Assembly (NCBI RefSeq): GCF_001422405.1 | Contig: NZ_LMMV01000001.1 | Location: 435,275 to 499,274, forward strand | Length of the DNA: 64,000 bases | Reading direction: 5' to 3' | Origin: Pseudorhodoferax sp. Leaf267 | GTDB lineage: Bacteria > Pseudomonadota > Gammaproteobacteria > Burkholderiales > Burkholderiaceae_C | Part shown: piece by piece, positions 11,686 through 22,575 of the stretch | Position numbering within the stretch: the stretch's first letter is position 1 | How the letters are laid out: the number at the start of each line of letters is the position of its first letter | Notes under the pieces: generated by a model | What the model was told of the DNA's origin: nothing | Seen by the model: only the letters and a program-made list of their open reading frames with translations | The model's database searches: none | Position numbers and translations under genes: made by a program

Positions 11686-13674
11686 ATGGATGCAATGCAA
11701 CTGAAGCCGGCCGTGGCCGACGCCTTTCTCAAGCTGGCGCCGCAGCATGCCGTGCGCAACCCCGTGATGGCCGTGGTCTGGCTCGGCACCGTGCTCACTG
11801 CCGTGGCCACGCTGGCCGGCTGGACGGGCGCCGGCTTCGGCTGGGCCGTGACCGCCATCCTGTTCCTGACCGTGCTGTTCGCCAACTTCGCCGAGGCTGT
11901 GGCAGAAGCGCGTGGCCGCGGCCAGGCCGCCTCGCTGCGGCGTGCGCGCAAGGACCTGGTGGCGCGCCGCCTGCAGGACGGGCACGAGACCAGCGTGCCC
12001 GCCGCCGAGCTGCGCCCGGGCGACCTGGTCGTGGTGGAGGAGGGCCAGCTCATCCCCGCCGACGGCGAGATCACCGAAGGCCTGGCCACCATCAACGAGG
12101 CCGCCGTCACGGGCGAGTCCGCCCCCGTGCTGCGCGAGTCGGGAACCGACCGGTCCGGCGTGATCGGCGGCACCAAGGTGCTGTCCGACCGCATCGTCGT
12201 GCGCGTCACGGCCGAGCCCGGCGCGAGCTTCCTGGACTGCATGATCGCGCTGGTGGAGGGCTCGAACCGGCAGAAGACGCCGAACGAGATCGCGCTCGGA
12301 ATCCTGCTCATGGTGATGACCGTCACCTTCCTCGCCGTGGTCGTCACGCTGCCCTTCATCGGCGGCTTCGTCGGCGTGCAGATCAATGTCGTGCTGCTGG
12401 TGGCGCTGCTGGTGTGCCTGATCCCCACCACCATCGGCGGGCTGCTGCCGGCCATCGGCATCGCGGGCATGAACCGCGCGCTCAAGGCCAATGTGCTGGC
12501 CAAGTCCGGCAAGGCCGTCGAAGTGGCGGGCGACGTGGACGTGCTGCTGCTGGACAAGACCGGCACCATCACCTACGGCGACCGCCAGGCCACGGCCTTC
12601 CATGCGCTCGCCGGGGTGGACGCATCGCAGCTGCGCCAGGCCGCGCTGCTGGCCTCGCTGGCCGACCCCACGCCCGAGGGCAAGTCCATCGTGAAGCTGG
12701 CGCGCGAAAAGGGCGAGCCGCTGGTGGACCCGGCCCAGGCGCACTTCGTGCCGTTCACGGCGCAGACGCGCATGTCCGGTGTAGACGTCGACGAGCGCCA
12801 GATCCGCAAGGGCGCCATCGACGCCATCGTGCGCCACGTGCAGTCGCTGGACGGCCGCGCACCGGTCGAGCTGCAGGCGCGCGTGGACGAGGTGGCGCGC
12901 AAGGGCGCGACGCCGCTGGTCGTCAGCGACGGGCGCCATGTGCTGGGCGTGATCGAGCTGTCCGACGTGATCAAGCACGGCATCAAGGAGCGCTTCGCCC
13001 GGCTGCGCGAGATGGGCGTGAAGACCATCATGATCACGGGCGACAACAAGCTCACGGCGGCCCACATCGCGGCCGAGGCGGGCGTGGACGACTACATCGC
13101 CGAGGCCCGGCCCGAGGACAAGCTGGCCCGCATCCGCGCCGAGCAGGCCGGCGGTCGCCTGGTGGCCATGGTGGGCGACGGCACCAACGACGCGCCGGCC
13201 CTGGCCCAGGCCGACGTGGGCCTGGCCATGAACTCGGGCACGCAGGCGGCCAAGGAGGCCGGCAACATGGTGGACCTGGACTCCGACCCTGCCAAGCTGC
13301 TAGCCGTGGTGGAGATCGGCAAGCAGCAGCTCATCACGCGCGGCGCGCTGACGACCTTCTCGCTGGCCAACGACGTGTCCAAGTACTTCGCCATCCTGCC
13401 CGCGCTGTTCGCGGTCGCCATCCCGCAGATGGCGGTGCTCAACGTGATGCAGCTGCACAGCCCGCAGAGCGCGGTGCTGTCGGCGCTGATGTTCAACGCC
13501 ATCGTCATCCCGGCGCTGATCCCGCTGGCGCTGCGCGGCGTGCGCTTCAAGCCGGCCAGCGCCAACGCGCTGCTGCGCAACAACATGCTGGTCTACGGCG
13601 TGGGCGGCGTGCTGCTGCCGTTCGCCGCGATCAAGCTGATCGACCTCGTGCTGGCCGCACTCTTCGCCTTGTGA
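11686..13674 (+). CDS. kdpB: Potassium-transporting ATPase subunit KdpB (P-type ATPase)
   Basis: 662 residues. KdpB hydrolyses ATP and drives K+ import through KdpA. P-type signatures are all present: TGES in the actuator domain ([10 protein letters not shown]), the phosphorylation motif DKTGTIT after LLLL, and the hinge [10 protein letters not shown]. Membrane helices occur near residues 35-80, 215-270 and the C-terminus. It is co-transcribed between kdpA and kdpC, with kdpC beginning 8 bases after its stop. Confidence 0.97.
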   Translation: MDAMQLKPAVADAFLKLAPQHAVRNPVMAVVWLGTVLTAVATLAGWTGAGFGWAVTAILFLTVLFANFAEAVAEARGRGQAASLRRARKDLVARRLQDGHETSVPAAELRPGDLVVVEEGQLIPADGEITEGLATINEAAVTGESAPVLRESGTDRSGVIGGTKVLSDRIVVRVTAEPGASFLDCMIALVEGSNRQKTPNEIALGILLMVMTVTFLAVVVTLPFIGGFVGVQINVVLLVALLVCLIPTTIGGLLPAIGIAGMNRALKANVLAKSGKAVEVAGDVDVLLLDKTGTITYGDRQATAFHALAGVDASQLRQAALLASLADPTPEGKSIVKLAREKGEPLVDPAQAHFVPFTAQTRMSGVDVDERQIRKGAIDAIVRHVQSLDGRAPVELQARVDEVARKGATPLVVSDGRHVLGVIELSDVIKHGIKERFARLREMGVKTIMITGDNKLTAAHIAAEAGVDDYIAEARPEDKLARIRAEQAGGRLVAMVGDGTNDAPALAQADVGLAMNSGTQAAKEAGNMVDLDSDPAKLLAVVEIGKQQLITRGALTTFSLANDVSKYFAILPALFAVAIPQMAVLNVMQLHSPQSAVLSALMFNAIVIPALIPLALRGVRFKPASANALLRNNMLVYGVGGVLLPFAAIKLIDLVLAALFAL

Positions 13675-13682
13675 GACACACC

Positions 13683-14306
13683 ATGAACACCACCACGGCC
13701 GCCCTGCGGCCCCCCCTCGACGCCATCCAACCGGCCGGCCACGGCGTGCTGCGCGGGGCCATCGTGCTCACGATCCTCTCTCTGCTGGGCTTCGGCTTCC
13801 TGTATGCGCTGGCCGGCGTAGGCATCGGCCAGGCGCTGTTCCCGGCCGCGGCCAACGGCAGCGTGATCGAACGCGGCGGTCGGGTCGTGGGCTCGGCGCT
13901 GGTGGCGCAGCCCTTCGTCGGCGAGTCGTACTTCCAGCCGCGCCCGTCCGCCGCAGGCTACGACCCCATGGCGCTGGCAGGCAGCAACCAGGCACGCACC
14001 AACCCCGAGTTGCGCAAGCGACTGGCCGAGACGCGCGCCGCCATCGCGCAGCGCGAGGGCGTGGCGCCGGATCAGGTGCCGGGCGAGCTGTTCACGCAGT
14101 CGGGCGGCGGCATCGATCCGCACATCAGCCCCGCGGGCGCGGCGATCCAGGTCGCGCGCGTGGCCCGCGTGCGCGGCCTCGCGCCGGATGTGGTGCAGCG
14201 TCTGGTGGCCGAGCACACCGAAGCCAGGCAGTTCGGCGTGCTGGGCGCGCCGCGCGTCAACGTGCTGCAACTCAACCTCGCGCTGGACGCGGCCAAGGTG
14301 CGCTGA
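13683..14306 (+). CDS. kdpC: Potassium-transporting ATPase subunit KdpC
   Basis: 207 residues from MNTTTAALRP. One N-terminal membrane helix (IVLTILSLLGFGFLYALAGV) is followed by the conserved periplasmic domain: SALVAQPF, YFQPRPSAAGYDP, GSNQARTNP, LFTQSGGGIDPHISP and a C-terminal VNVLQLN. KdpC stabilises the KdpAB complex and raises ATP affinity. The next gene starts 3 bases after the stop, so they are translationally linked. Confidence 0.95.
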   Translation: MNTTTAALRPPLDAIQPAGHGVLRGAIVLTILSLLGFGFLYALAGVGIGQALFPAAANGSVIERGGRVVGSALVAQPFVGESYFQPRPSAAGYDPMALAGSNQARTNPELRKRLAETRAAIAQREGVAPDQVPGELFTQSGGGIDPHISPAGAAIQVARVARVRGLAPDVVQRLVAEHTEARQFGVLGAPRVNVLQLNLALDAAKVR

Positions 14307-14309
14307 GCC

Positions 14310-14765
14310 ATGGGCACCTTGACCGACTACCTGGACGAGCGGGACATCCTGCTCGACCTGCACGCACGCGACAAGCGCGAACTGTTCGAAGCCGTCGGCA
14401 CCCACATGGAGGCGCTGCACGGCGTGCCGGCCCACGCCGTGGCCACGGCGCTGCAGCGCCGCGAGTCGGCGGGCACCACGGCCCTGGGCTGCGGCGTGGC
14501 GATCCCGCATGCGCGCGTCAGCGGCCTGCGGCAGATCCGCATCGTCTATGCGCGGCTGGCGCCCGCATTGGACTTCGAGACCCCGGACGGCCAACCGGTG
14601 TGCGACGTCGTCACGCTGATGGTGCCCACGCCGGCGAGCCAGGCGCACCTGGATGTGCTGGCGCAGGTCGCTTCGCTGTTCTCCGACGCGGCGTTCCGCG
14701 CCGCGCTGCACGCGGGCCGGAGCGCCGCGCAGATCCGCCGCAGCTTCGCGCAATGGACCGCCTGA
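14310..14765 (+). CDS. PTS EIIA (EIIA-Ntr/PtsN-like) protein within the kdp operon
   Basis: 151 residues. The fold signature of EIIA of the fructose/nitrogen PTS is clear: LERRESAGTTALGCG-like region (here ALQRRESAGTTALG) then GVAIPHARV, with His67 the predicted phosphorylation site. Also present are TLMVPTPASQAHLDVLAQVASLF and a terminal helix. No sugar-specific EIIB or EIIC is nearby. It lies 3 bases after kdpC and 53 before kdpD. In E. coli the nitrogen EIIA regulates K+ uptake by binding KdpD, so this copy is probably a dedicated regulator of KdpD or Kdp activity. That role is inferred from position. Confidence 0.88.
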   Translation: MGTLTDYLDERDILLDLHARDKRELFEAVGTHMEALHGVPAHAVATALQRRESAGTTALGCGVAIPHARVSGLRQIRIVYARLAPALDFETPDGQPVCDVVTLMVPTPASQAHLDVLAQVASLFSDAAFRAALHAGRSAAQIRRSFAQWTA

Positions 14766-14818
14766 GCGCGGCAGGGCGAGCCGCTATGCTGCGCCTCGCA
14801 TGACCGGAACAAGGGCCG

Positions 14819-17544
14819 ATGGCAACTGACAACACCGACCAGGCCGACGCGCTGATCGGCGCGCTGCGGCGGCAGGCCGCCGGCCGGCTCACGGTGTTCC
14901 TGGGCGCTGCCCCGGGCGTGGGCAAGACCTACGCCATGCTGGCCCGCGCGCGCGAGCTGCACCGCCAGGGCATCGACGTGGTGGTGGGCATCGTCGAGAC
15001 GCATGGCCGCAGCGAGACGCAGGCCATGCTGGAAGGCCTGCCGCAGCTCGCGCGCAAGCGCGTCGAGTACCAGGGCCGGCTGCTGGACGAGATGGACCTG
15101 GACGGCCTGCTGGCGCGCAAGCCCGCCATCGCGCTGGTCGACGAGCTGGCCCACCGCAACGCGCCCGGCAGCCGCCACGAACGCCGCTGGCAGGACGTGG
15201 AAGAGCTGCTGGACCTGGGCATCGACGTCTACACCACGGTCAACATCCAGCACCTGGAGAGCCTGAACGACGTGGTGCACCAGATCACTGGCGTGCGCGT
15301 CAGCGAGACCGTGCCCGACGCGGTGTTCGAGCGGCTGCGCGACATCCGCCTGGTGGACCTGCCCGCGCGCGAGCTGATCGAGCGGCTGAACCAGGGCAAG
15401 GTCTATTTGCCCGAGCAGGCCACGCAGGCGCTGCAGGCCTTCTTCTCGCCGTCCAACCTCACGGCGCTGCGCGAGCTGGCCATGCAGACCGTGGCCGAGC
15501 AGGTGGACGCCGACCTGCGCGAGACGCGCACCGCGCGCGGGCTGGCCGGCATCGCGCTGCAGCGCCATGTGCTGATCGCCATCGACGGCCAGGGCCAGTC
15601 CGACTACCTGGTGCGCGCCGGCGCCCGCATGGCCGAGCGGCGCGGCGCGCCCTGGTCGGTGGTGACGGTGGACACGGGCCATTCGGCCGACGCCACGCTG
15701 CATGCCGACGACCTGGACCGCCACGGCGCGGCGCAGCACGGCACGGCCCAGGCCGGCCAGCAACGCCAGCGCGAGCTGGACAAGGCCTTCGCGCTGGCGC
15801 GCAGCCTGGGCGGCGACACCGAGATCCTGCACAACACCGATGTGGTGCAGGCGCTGCTGGACGCGGCCTCGGCGCGCGGCGCCCGGGCCATCGTGATCGG
15901 CCGCACGCGCGAGCGGCCGATTGCGCGCATCTTCAACCGCACGCTCACGCAGCAGCTGCTGCAGCGCGGCGCGCGCTACGAGCTGACCATCGTTAGCACG
16001 CCGCTGGCACGCCAGCGCGGGCGGCAGCTGCAGGGCCTGGCCGGCGAGCGGCTGGCCCGGCGCGAGACGGCGCTGATCGCGTCGGCCACGCTGGGGGCCA
16101 TCGGCGCTGCGGCGGCGGCCGAGGAGTTCCTGGGCCTGCAGGAGCTGGCGCCGGTGTTCCTGGTCGCGGTGATGCTGGTGGCCTCGCGCACGCGCATGGC
16201 GGCGGCCTTCGTCACGGCGGTGCTGTGCTTCCTGGCGTATGACTTCTTCTTCATCGCGCCGCGCTTCACCTTCCTCATCAGCGCGCCGCGCGGCGTGGCC
16301 ACGGTGCTGCTGTTCCTGGCCGCGGCCTTGATCGCCGGTCGGCTCGCCTCGCGGCTGCGCATGCAGGTGATCGCGCTGCGCGCCGCCAACGCGCAGGCCA
16401 CGGCCCTGCAGAACCTGGCGCGGCAACTTTCGAAGGCGGCCGACCTGGGGCAGGTCATCGCGGCCAGCGCGGCCGTGCTGCAGGCCACGCTGCACGCCGA
16501 GGCCTGGGTCCGCATCCAGGCCGAGGCCGGCCCGGCAGCAGCGCAAGACATGCTCAGCGACAAGGACCTGGCCGCCGCCGACTGGGCGCAGCGCCACGGC
16601 CAGCCCAGCGGCCGCTACACCGACACGCTGGCCCACGCCGGCTGGTGGTTCCTGCCGATCCCGGACGGCGCGCAGACGCTGGGCGTGGTGGGCCTGCGCT
16701 TCCCGGCCGGCATGGGCCGGCTGTCGTTCGAGCAGCGGCGCCTGGCCGAGAGCATGACCGAGGACATCGGCCAGGCCGCGGCGCGCGCGCGCCTGGTGGC
16801 CGAGCTGGAGGCCGCGCGCGTGGCCGGCGAGACCGAGCGGCTGCGCTCGGCGCTGCTGTCGTCCGTCTCGCACGACCTGCGCTCGCCGCTGGCATCCATG
16901 ATCGGTGCGGCCGACAGCCTGGCCCACTACGGCCAGGACATGGGGGCAGAGGACCGCAGCAGCCTGCTGGACACCATCCGCGTCGAAGGCGAGCGCCTGG
17001 ACCGCTACATCCAGAACCTGCTGGACATGACGCGCCTGGGCCAGCAGGGCCTGACGCTGGCGCGCGACTGGATCGGCGTGGACGAGCTGGTGGGCTCGGC
17101 CGCGCGCCGGCTGCAGCGCTACGTGCCGGGCTCGCGCGTGGAGACGGACGTGCGGGCCGACCTGGGGCTGATCCACGTGCACCCGGCGCTGATCGAACAG
17201 GCGCTGTTCAACGTGATGGAGAACGCGGCCAAGTTCTCGCCGCCGGGCGAGGCGATCCGGGTGCAGGCGCGCCGGGCGGACGACGGGCGCCTGGCGATCG
17301 ACATCTCCGACCGCGGCCCCGGCATCCCGCCGGACGAGCGGCGCCGCATCTTCGACATGTTCTACAGCGTGGAGCGCGGCGACCGTGGCCGCCAGGGCAC
17401 GGGCCTGGGGCTCACCATCGTGCAGGGCATCGTGGGCGCGCACATGGGCAGCGTGGAGGCCCTGCCCGGGCCGGGCGGCGCGGGCACCACCATCCGGCTG
17501 TGCCTGCCGATGAACCCTGCGGAGCCGGTGGAGACAATCGCAGC

Positions 17545-17548
<4 letters not shown>
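14819..17548 (+). CDS. kdpD: Osmosensitive K+ channel histidine kinase KdpD
   Basis: 909 residues. N-terminal KdpD domain with Walker A GAAPGVGKT (29-37) and ETHGR; a USP-like domain (~230-370) with VIGRTRERP; transmembrane helices at ~400-510 (LGAIGAAAAAEEFLGLQELAPVF onward, not shown in full); a GAF-like segment; the kinase core with SHDLRSPLASM (His685); and ATPase motifs ENAAKFSP, DRGPGIP and GTGLGLTIVQGI. KdpD senses low K+/osmotic stress and phosphorylates KdpE. Its stop overlaps the kdpE start (ATGA). Confidence 0.97.
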
Positions 17549-18276
<728 letters not shown>

Positions 18277-18280
18277 CCGG

Positions 18281-19018
18281 CTACAGGCGGACCGAGCGCC
18301 CCACGAACAGGATCGGCCCGGTCGGCAGCCCGGTCGGCGAGCCACCCTGGGGCTCCAGCGTCAGCTCGAACAGTTGCTCGGCGCCGAGGCCCGGCGAGCG
18401 TTCCACGGGCAGCTCCAGCCGCGTGCCGGGCTGCACCAGGCCCAGCGAAGTGGGCCGGTCCGCGCCCTGGGGCTTGGTCCAGAACTGCAGCGACTTGCCG
18501 GCCGGCACGGCGGCGCCGGCCTCGATCGGCACGAGGCGGATGCGCTCGCCCGACGTGGCCTCGACCACCCAGCCGGTGCGCTGTGTCTCCGGTGCCTGCA
18601 GCAGCGTGATGTAGCGCACCTGCGTCTCGGGCGGGCGCAGCACCAGCACGGCCGCCAGTGCCACCGTGGCCGCCATCGACAGCAGGGCCGTGGCGCGCCA
18701 GCGGCGCTGGCTGCGCCACAGCGCGTCGTTGGCCGCGGGCGTGGCCGATTGCGCGGCGGGCATGGGCGAAGGCGGGGCCGAGGGCGCCGGCCGCGCGATG
18801 CGCTCGGCGATGCGGGGCCACAGGCTGGCGTCCGGCTCGGCGGCCGGCCCGCGCGTGGCCAGCGGCAGCAGCCGGTCCTGCCAGGCATAGACCTCGGCGC
18901 GCAGCGCCGCGTCGGAGGGCAGCAGCGCCTCCAGCTCGGCACGGGCGGCCGCGTCCAACGTGCCAAGCACGTATTCGGCGGCGGCGACGCTGCGTTCTTC
19001 GGGGTCCTGCAGATTCAT
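18281..19018 (-). CDS. Anti-sigma factor, RskA/anti-sigma-K family
   Basis: 245 residues from MNLQDPEERS. The N-terminal region (AAEYVLGTLDAAARAELEALL, abbreviated) is the anti-sigma domain typical of RskA proteins. One membrane helix follows (ALLSMAATVALAAVLVL), then a periplasmic C-terminal RskA domain with WVVEATSGE and LQFWTKPQG. It starts with an ATG overlapping the stop of the sigma gene (ATGA), showing translational coupling. It should hold the ECF sigma at the inner membrane until a signal causes release. A longer start at 19060 would lie inside the sigma gene. Confidence 0.88.
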   Translation of the reverse strand: MNLQDPEERSVAAAEYVLGTLDAAARAELEALLPSDAALRAEVYAWQDRLLPLATRGPAAEPDASLWPRIAERIARPAPSAPPSPMPAAQSATPAANDALWRSQRRWRATALLSMAATVALAAVLVLRPPETQVRYITLLQAPETQRTGWVVEATSGERIRLVPIEAGAAVPAGKSLQFWTKPQGADRPTSLGLVQPGTRLELPVERSPGLGAEQLFELTLEPQGGSPTGLPTGPILFVGRSVRL

Positions 19019-19569
19019 GACAGACAGGCTTTGAGCGAGAGCAATCCACGCCGGATCCACGACTTGACCGAGCCCAGCGGCGCGGCCAGGCGGGTGGCGA
19101 TCTGCTCGTGCGTCAGGCCCTCGACGAAGGCGCTGACGATGCAGTCTCGCTTCGGCGTATCGAGTGCGTCAAGACAGCGCGTGAGGGCGGCGGCGTCGGC
19201 ATGGCCTGACAGTGCGGACGCATCGAACGCCGTCTCGTCGGGCTGAGCGCTCAGCGCATCGCGCAGGTCGCCGGCCGGGCTTTCGCGCGCCGCGCGGCGC
19301 GCCTCGTCCAGCGCCTTGTGCCGCACCACGGTGTAGACCCAGCCGCGCGCCGAGCCCAGTGCGCGCTGGTAAGTGCCGGCGCGCTGCCAGATGGCCACGA
19401 AGGCGTCCTGCAGCACGTCGTGCGCCGTGTGGCGGTCGCGCACGATGCGCATCGCCACGCCCAGCAGCCAGCGCGACTCGCGCTCGTACAGCGCGCGCAG
19501 GGCCTCGGCATCGCCACGGGCACAGGCTTCCACGGTGGATTCGTAGTCGAAGTCGGTGGCTTGGGGCAT
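19015..19569 (-). CDS. ECF RNA polymerase sigma factor (SigK-like)
   Basis: 184 residues. Region 2: LYERESRWLLGVAMRIVRD then AHDVLQDAFVAIWQRA and ARGWVYTVVRHKALDEAR. Region 4: CLDALDTPKRDCIVSAFVEGLTHEQIA with a final helix GSVKSWIRRGLLSLK. No extra C-terminal domain. Upstream partner of the RskA-type anti-sigma, and probably controls the DUF4394 lipoprotein gene located just upstream on the same strand. Confidence 0.92.
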   Translation of the reverse strand: MPQATDFDYESTVEACARGDAEALRALYERESRWLLGVAMRIVRDRHTAHDVLQDAFVAIWQRAGTYQRALGSARGWVYTVVRHKALDEARRAARESPAGDLRDALSAQPDETAFDASALSGHADAAALTRCLDALDTPKRDCIVSAFVEGLTHEQIATRLAAPLGSVKSWIRRGLLSLKACLS

Positions 19570-19618
19570 AGGGCGGGCGCCATTCTAGGAATGGCACCCG
19601 CTCCACACGCATATCCCT

Positions 19619-21268
19619 TTAGAAGCGGACGGCCAAGTCGATCAGGTTGGTCGGCCCGCCGGCGCCGCCGATCAGGGACTGCGCCGCATTGCCGCTGGTG
19701 TTGCGGTACAGCGTGGCCGCGCCCGTGGGCAGCGCCACCGCGTACAGCGAGAACGGCCCGGCCGCGCCGCTGCGCAGGGCCGCCAGCGCCACGCCGTTGC
19801 CGCCGCCCGCGATGTCGAAGCCGGCGGCGCTGCCGATGTCCAGCCCCAGCGCGCCCACGTTGACCTGCGTGCCGTCGTTCGGCGGCACCTGCTGCGTCAG
19901 CACGTCGCTGGCCTCGTCCAGGTTGAACAGCGTGGTGGCCGTGGCACCGGCGAAGCTGTTGGTGTAGGCCGAGCCGATCACCGAGGCCGGCACGCCCGCG
20001 CGGTTGACCACGCCATCGGTGATGGTGCGGCCCGCCGGCACCGTGGTGCCGCCTGTGGTGATCGCCTCGACGACGATGCGCAGGTTCTGGCCGTCGTTGC
20101 CGATGGCGCGCAGGCGGTCGGCCACGGGGTTGAAGTCCACGGTGTAGCGCGCGGCGGTGAGGCCGGCGTAGGGCGCGGTGGCGTCGGCAGGGTCGGCCGC
20201 CAGCGTGGCGCGCAGCGTGGCCGCGCCCGTGGCCGGGTCGATGGTGTAGAGCTTGCCGCCGGTGGCCAGCGCATAGAGCAGGCCGTCCTTGGGGCGGAAG
20301 TCCACGCCCAGTACCGTGTCGCCGGCCTGCAGGCCCGTGATGGCCGTGTTGGCGGTGAGGGTGTTCGGCGCGGCCGGGTCGAAGCTGACCAGGCGGTTGT
20401 CGGCGGTGAGCGCCAGCGTCTGCAGCTTGGCCGGCATGTTGAGCGCCAGGCCCTTCACGGCCTCGCCGCCGGGGATTTCGGCCACGCGCGTGGCGGCATT
20501 GCCGGTGGCAGCCAGGTCGATGGTGTACAGGCCCGTGCTGCCGCCCACGCGCAGCGCGGCGTAGCCGATGTTGTTGCGTGCGTCGATGTCGAAGCCGTTG
20601 GCCGCATCGGCCACCACGCCCAGCGGCACGCCGGCGTTTACCACGCCGTCGTTCGGCGGGTCCTGCAGCACCAGGCGGCCGGCGGCCACGTCCAGCCCGT
20701 AGAGCTGCGTGGCCACCGTGCCGGCGAAGGAGTTGGTGTAGGCCGCGGCGGTCACGCTGGTGCTGGTGGGCGTGATGGTGCCGTCGGTGGTGGTCTCGCC
20801 GGTGTCCACGTTGATGCGCAGGTTCTGGCCGGTGTTGCTGACCACGCGCAGGCGGTCGGCCGCGGGGTTGAAATCCACCGCGAACTGCGTGCCGGCCAGG
20901 CCGGCGTAGGGCGCGCTGTCGCCGGCCAGGGCAACGAGCGTCGACTTGCGCGTGGCCTTGCCGGTGGCCGCATCCAGCGTGTAGAGCGTGCCGGTGCTGG
21001 CCAGCGCGTACAGCGCGCCATCGGCCGGCCGCATGTCGATGCCCAGCAGCGTCTCGCCACTGGCCAGGCCCGTCACCGCGATGGCGCCGACCTGCGTGGC
21101 CGGTGCGGCGCGGTTGAAGGACAGCAGCCGGTCCGAGCTGGTCAGCACGATGGTGTCGCCGACCTGCACGGTGCCGGGTTCGTCATCGTCGCCACTGCCG
21201 CCGCAGGCGACAAGGCCGGCCGTGACGAGGACCAGCAGGGAAGAGTGGACTGCGGTGCGAGAAAACAT
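19619..21268 (-). CDS. DUF4394 lipoprotein with two tandem DUF4394 domains
   Basis: 549 residues. A lipoprotein signal (VLVTAGLVACGGSGDDD) is followed by two copies, about residues 40-280 and 285-545, of the same beta-propeller-like unit. Shared landmarks are LLSF or LVSFD, GxDxRPxDGxLYAL, YAGL, VDFNPxADRLR, GQNLRI and AYTNSFAGxxxTxL. Function is unknown for the family. It is commonly next to an ECF sigma/anti-sigma pair, as here, suggesting it is the regulated output or the envelope signal sensor. The sigma gene begins 49 bases beyond its stop. Confidence 0.85.
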   Translation of the reverse strand: MFSRTAVHSSLLVLVTAGLVACGGSGDDDEPGTVQVGDTIVLTSSDRLLSFNRAAPATQVGAIAVTGLASGETLLGIDMRPADGALYALASTGTLYTLDAATGKATRKSTLVALAGDSAPYAGLAGTQFAVDFNPAADRLRVVSNTGQNLRINVDTGETTTDGTITPTSTSVTAAAYTNSFAGTVATQLYGLDVAAGRLVLQDPPNDGVVNAGVPLGVVADAANGFDIDARNNIGYAALRVGGSTGLYTIDLAATGNAATRVAEIPGGEAVKGLALNMPAKLQTLALTADNRLVSFDPAAPNTLTANTAITGLQAGDTVLGVDFRPKDGLLYALATGGKLYTIDPATGAATLRATLAADPADATAPYAGLTAARYTVDFNPVADRLRAIGNDGQNLRIVVEAITTGGTTVPAGRTITDGVVNRAGVPASVIGSAYTNSFAGATATTLFNLDEASDVLTQQVPPNDGTQVNVGALGLDIGSAAGFDIAGGGNGVALAALRSGAAGPFSLYAVALPTGAATLYRNTSGNAAQSLIGGAGGPTNLIDLAVRF

Positions 21269-21480
21269 CGGGTGCCCCTTGTAGGGATGGGTGGCGCAGG
21301 CCGGAATGGCCTGGGCTCATGGGCACTACCGATGGGGGGTGGGTTTGGATGCAGTAGGGCGCCTGCCAGTTGTTACGAAGTGCAAGGCTCCCGTGGGTGG
21401 GGGCTTGCGCGACCGGCCTTGCCCTCAAACGCGCATCGCGCCGTCCGTCCTGCCATCTGCCGCAGGTGCGCGCCGTGCAG
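21269..21480. other. Intergenic region, no gene seen
   Basis: 212 bases between the DUF4394 gene start and the stop of the EamA transporter, both on the minus strand. It should contain the promoter of the DUF4394/sigma/anti-sigma group, possibly read by the ECF sigma itself. No clear inverted repeat or terminator was seen. Confidence 0.4.
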
Positions 21481-22443
21481 CTAGGGCTTGCCGCCCCCGG
21501 CCCCCGCCTGCGGCTCCCGCGTCACCAGCCAGATCCCCAGGCAGACCAGGCCCAGCGCGACCGCGTTGCGCCATTCCAGGATGCTCTCGTCCAGGAACGC
21601 GGCAGACAGCAGCGCGCCGAACACCGGCACCATGAAGTTGAAGGCCGTGACCAGGCTCACGCGGTTGTGCTTGAGCAGCAGGCTCCAGATCGAGATGGCC
21701 AGCGAGGACAGCAGCACCATGTAGGCCAGCAGGGCGGTGGAGGCCACGGTCAGCGTGCGCAGAGCGCCGCCCAGCGCATAGCCGGCCGCCAGCAGCGCCG
21801 CGCCCCCGATGGCGAGCTGCCAGGCCGTCATGACGATGGGGTCGATGCCTTGCGAGACGCGCTTGCCGTAGATGCTGGCGGCGGCCAGCACGGCGGCGGC
21901 GATGACCACGAAGCCTTCGCCCAGCAGCGTGAAGTCCAGCGCCAGCAGGCCGCCCAGGCCCGAGCCCAGGTTCACCACCATCACGCCGACGAAGCCGATC
22001 GCGCAGCCCAGCGCCTTGCCATAGCTCAGGCGATCGTTGCGGTACAGGAAGTGCGCCAGCAGCACGCTGAAGAAGGTGCCCGTGGCGTTCATGATCGAGC
22101 TCTTCACACCCGTGGTGTAGGCCAGGCCGATGTAGAAAAACACGTATTGCAGAGTGGTCTGCGTGAGGCCCAGCAAGGCGAATTGGCCCATCTGCCGGCC
22201 CGACCAGCCGCCCACGCGCTTGCCGCTGAGGGCGGCCCAGGCCAGCAGCACCACGCCCGCCAGCGCGAAGCGCCAACCGGCGAACACCAGCTTGGCCGGG
22301 ATGTCGGTCGGCATGATGCCCAGCAGCGCGTAGCCGCCCTTGATGGCGGGGTAGGAGCTGCCCCAGAGCAGGCAGCAGAAGGTGGCCAGCAGGAAGACGG
22401 TCTTGCGGTCGGTGAGCGGCGAGGCGGGTGATGAGCTTGGCAC
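21481..22443 (-). CDS. DMT superfamily (EamA) inner-membrane transporter
   Basis: 320 residues from a GTG at 22443 (VPSSSPASPL, first residue read as Met). Ten hydrophobic helices in two EamA repeats are visible: FLLATFCCLLWGSSYPAIKGG at the start and FNFMVPVFGALLSAAFLDE near the end of repeat two. Such proteins export or import metabolites; substrate unknown. The frame is open to an ATG at 22539, but that extension is not membrane-like, and a TACAAT -10-like box on the minus strand at 22491-22496 would lie inside it. The GTG has no strong ribosome site, so the start is uncertain. Confidence 0.82.
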   Translation of the reverse strand: MPSSSPASPLTDRKTVFLLATFCCLLWGSSYPAIKGGYALLGIMPTDIPAKLVFAGWRFALAGVVLLAWAALSGKRVGGWSGRQMGQFALLGLTQTTLQYVFFYIGLAYTTGVKSSIMNATGTFFSVLLAHFLYRNDRLSYGKALGCAIGFVGVMVVNLGSGLGGLLALDFTLLGEGFVVIAAAVLAAASIYGKRVSQGIDPIVMTAWQLAIGGAALLAAGYALGGALRTLTVASTALLAYMVLLSSLAISIWSLLLKHNRVSLVTAFNFMVPVFGALLSAAFLDESILEWRNAVALGLVCLGIWLVTREPQAGAGGGKP

Positions 22444-22575
22444 GGCGAGCAATCGGCAGAACCCAGGGCGGCGCCCTGAAATGGTGCGTGATTGTAGGTT
22501 GTACGATGACTCGGCGCTCCTCACCGGGTTGGCGTGCACTGACTCGCCGGATGATGGCGCACGTTGTCTGATGAC

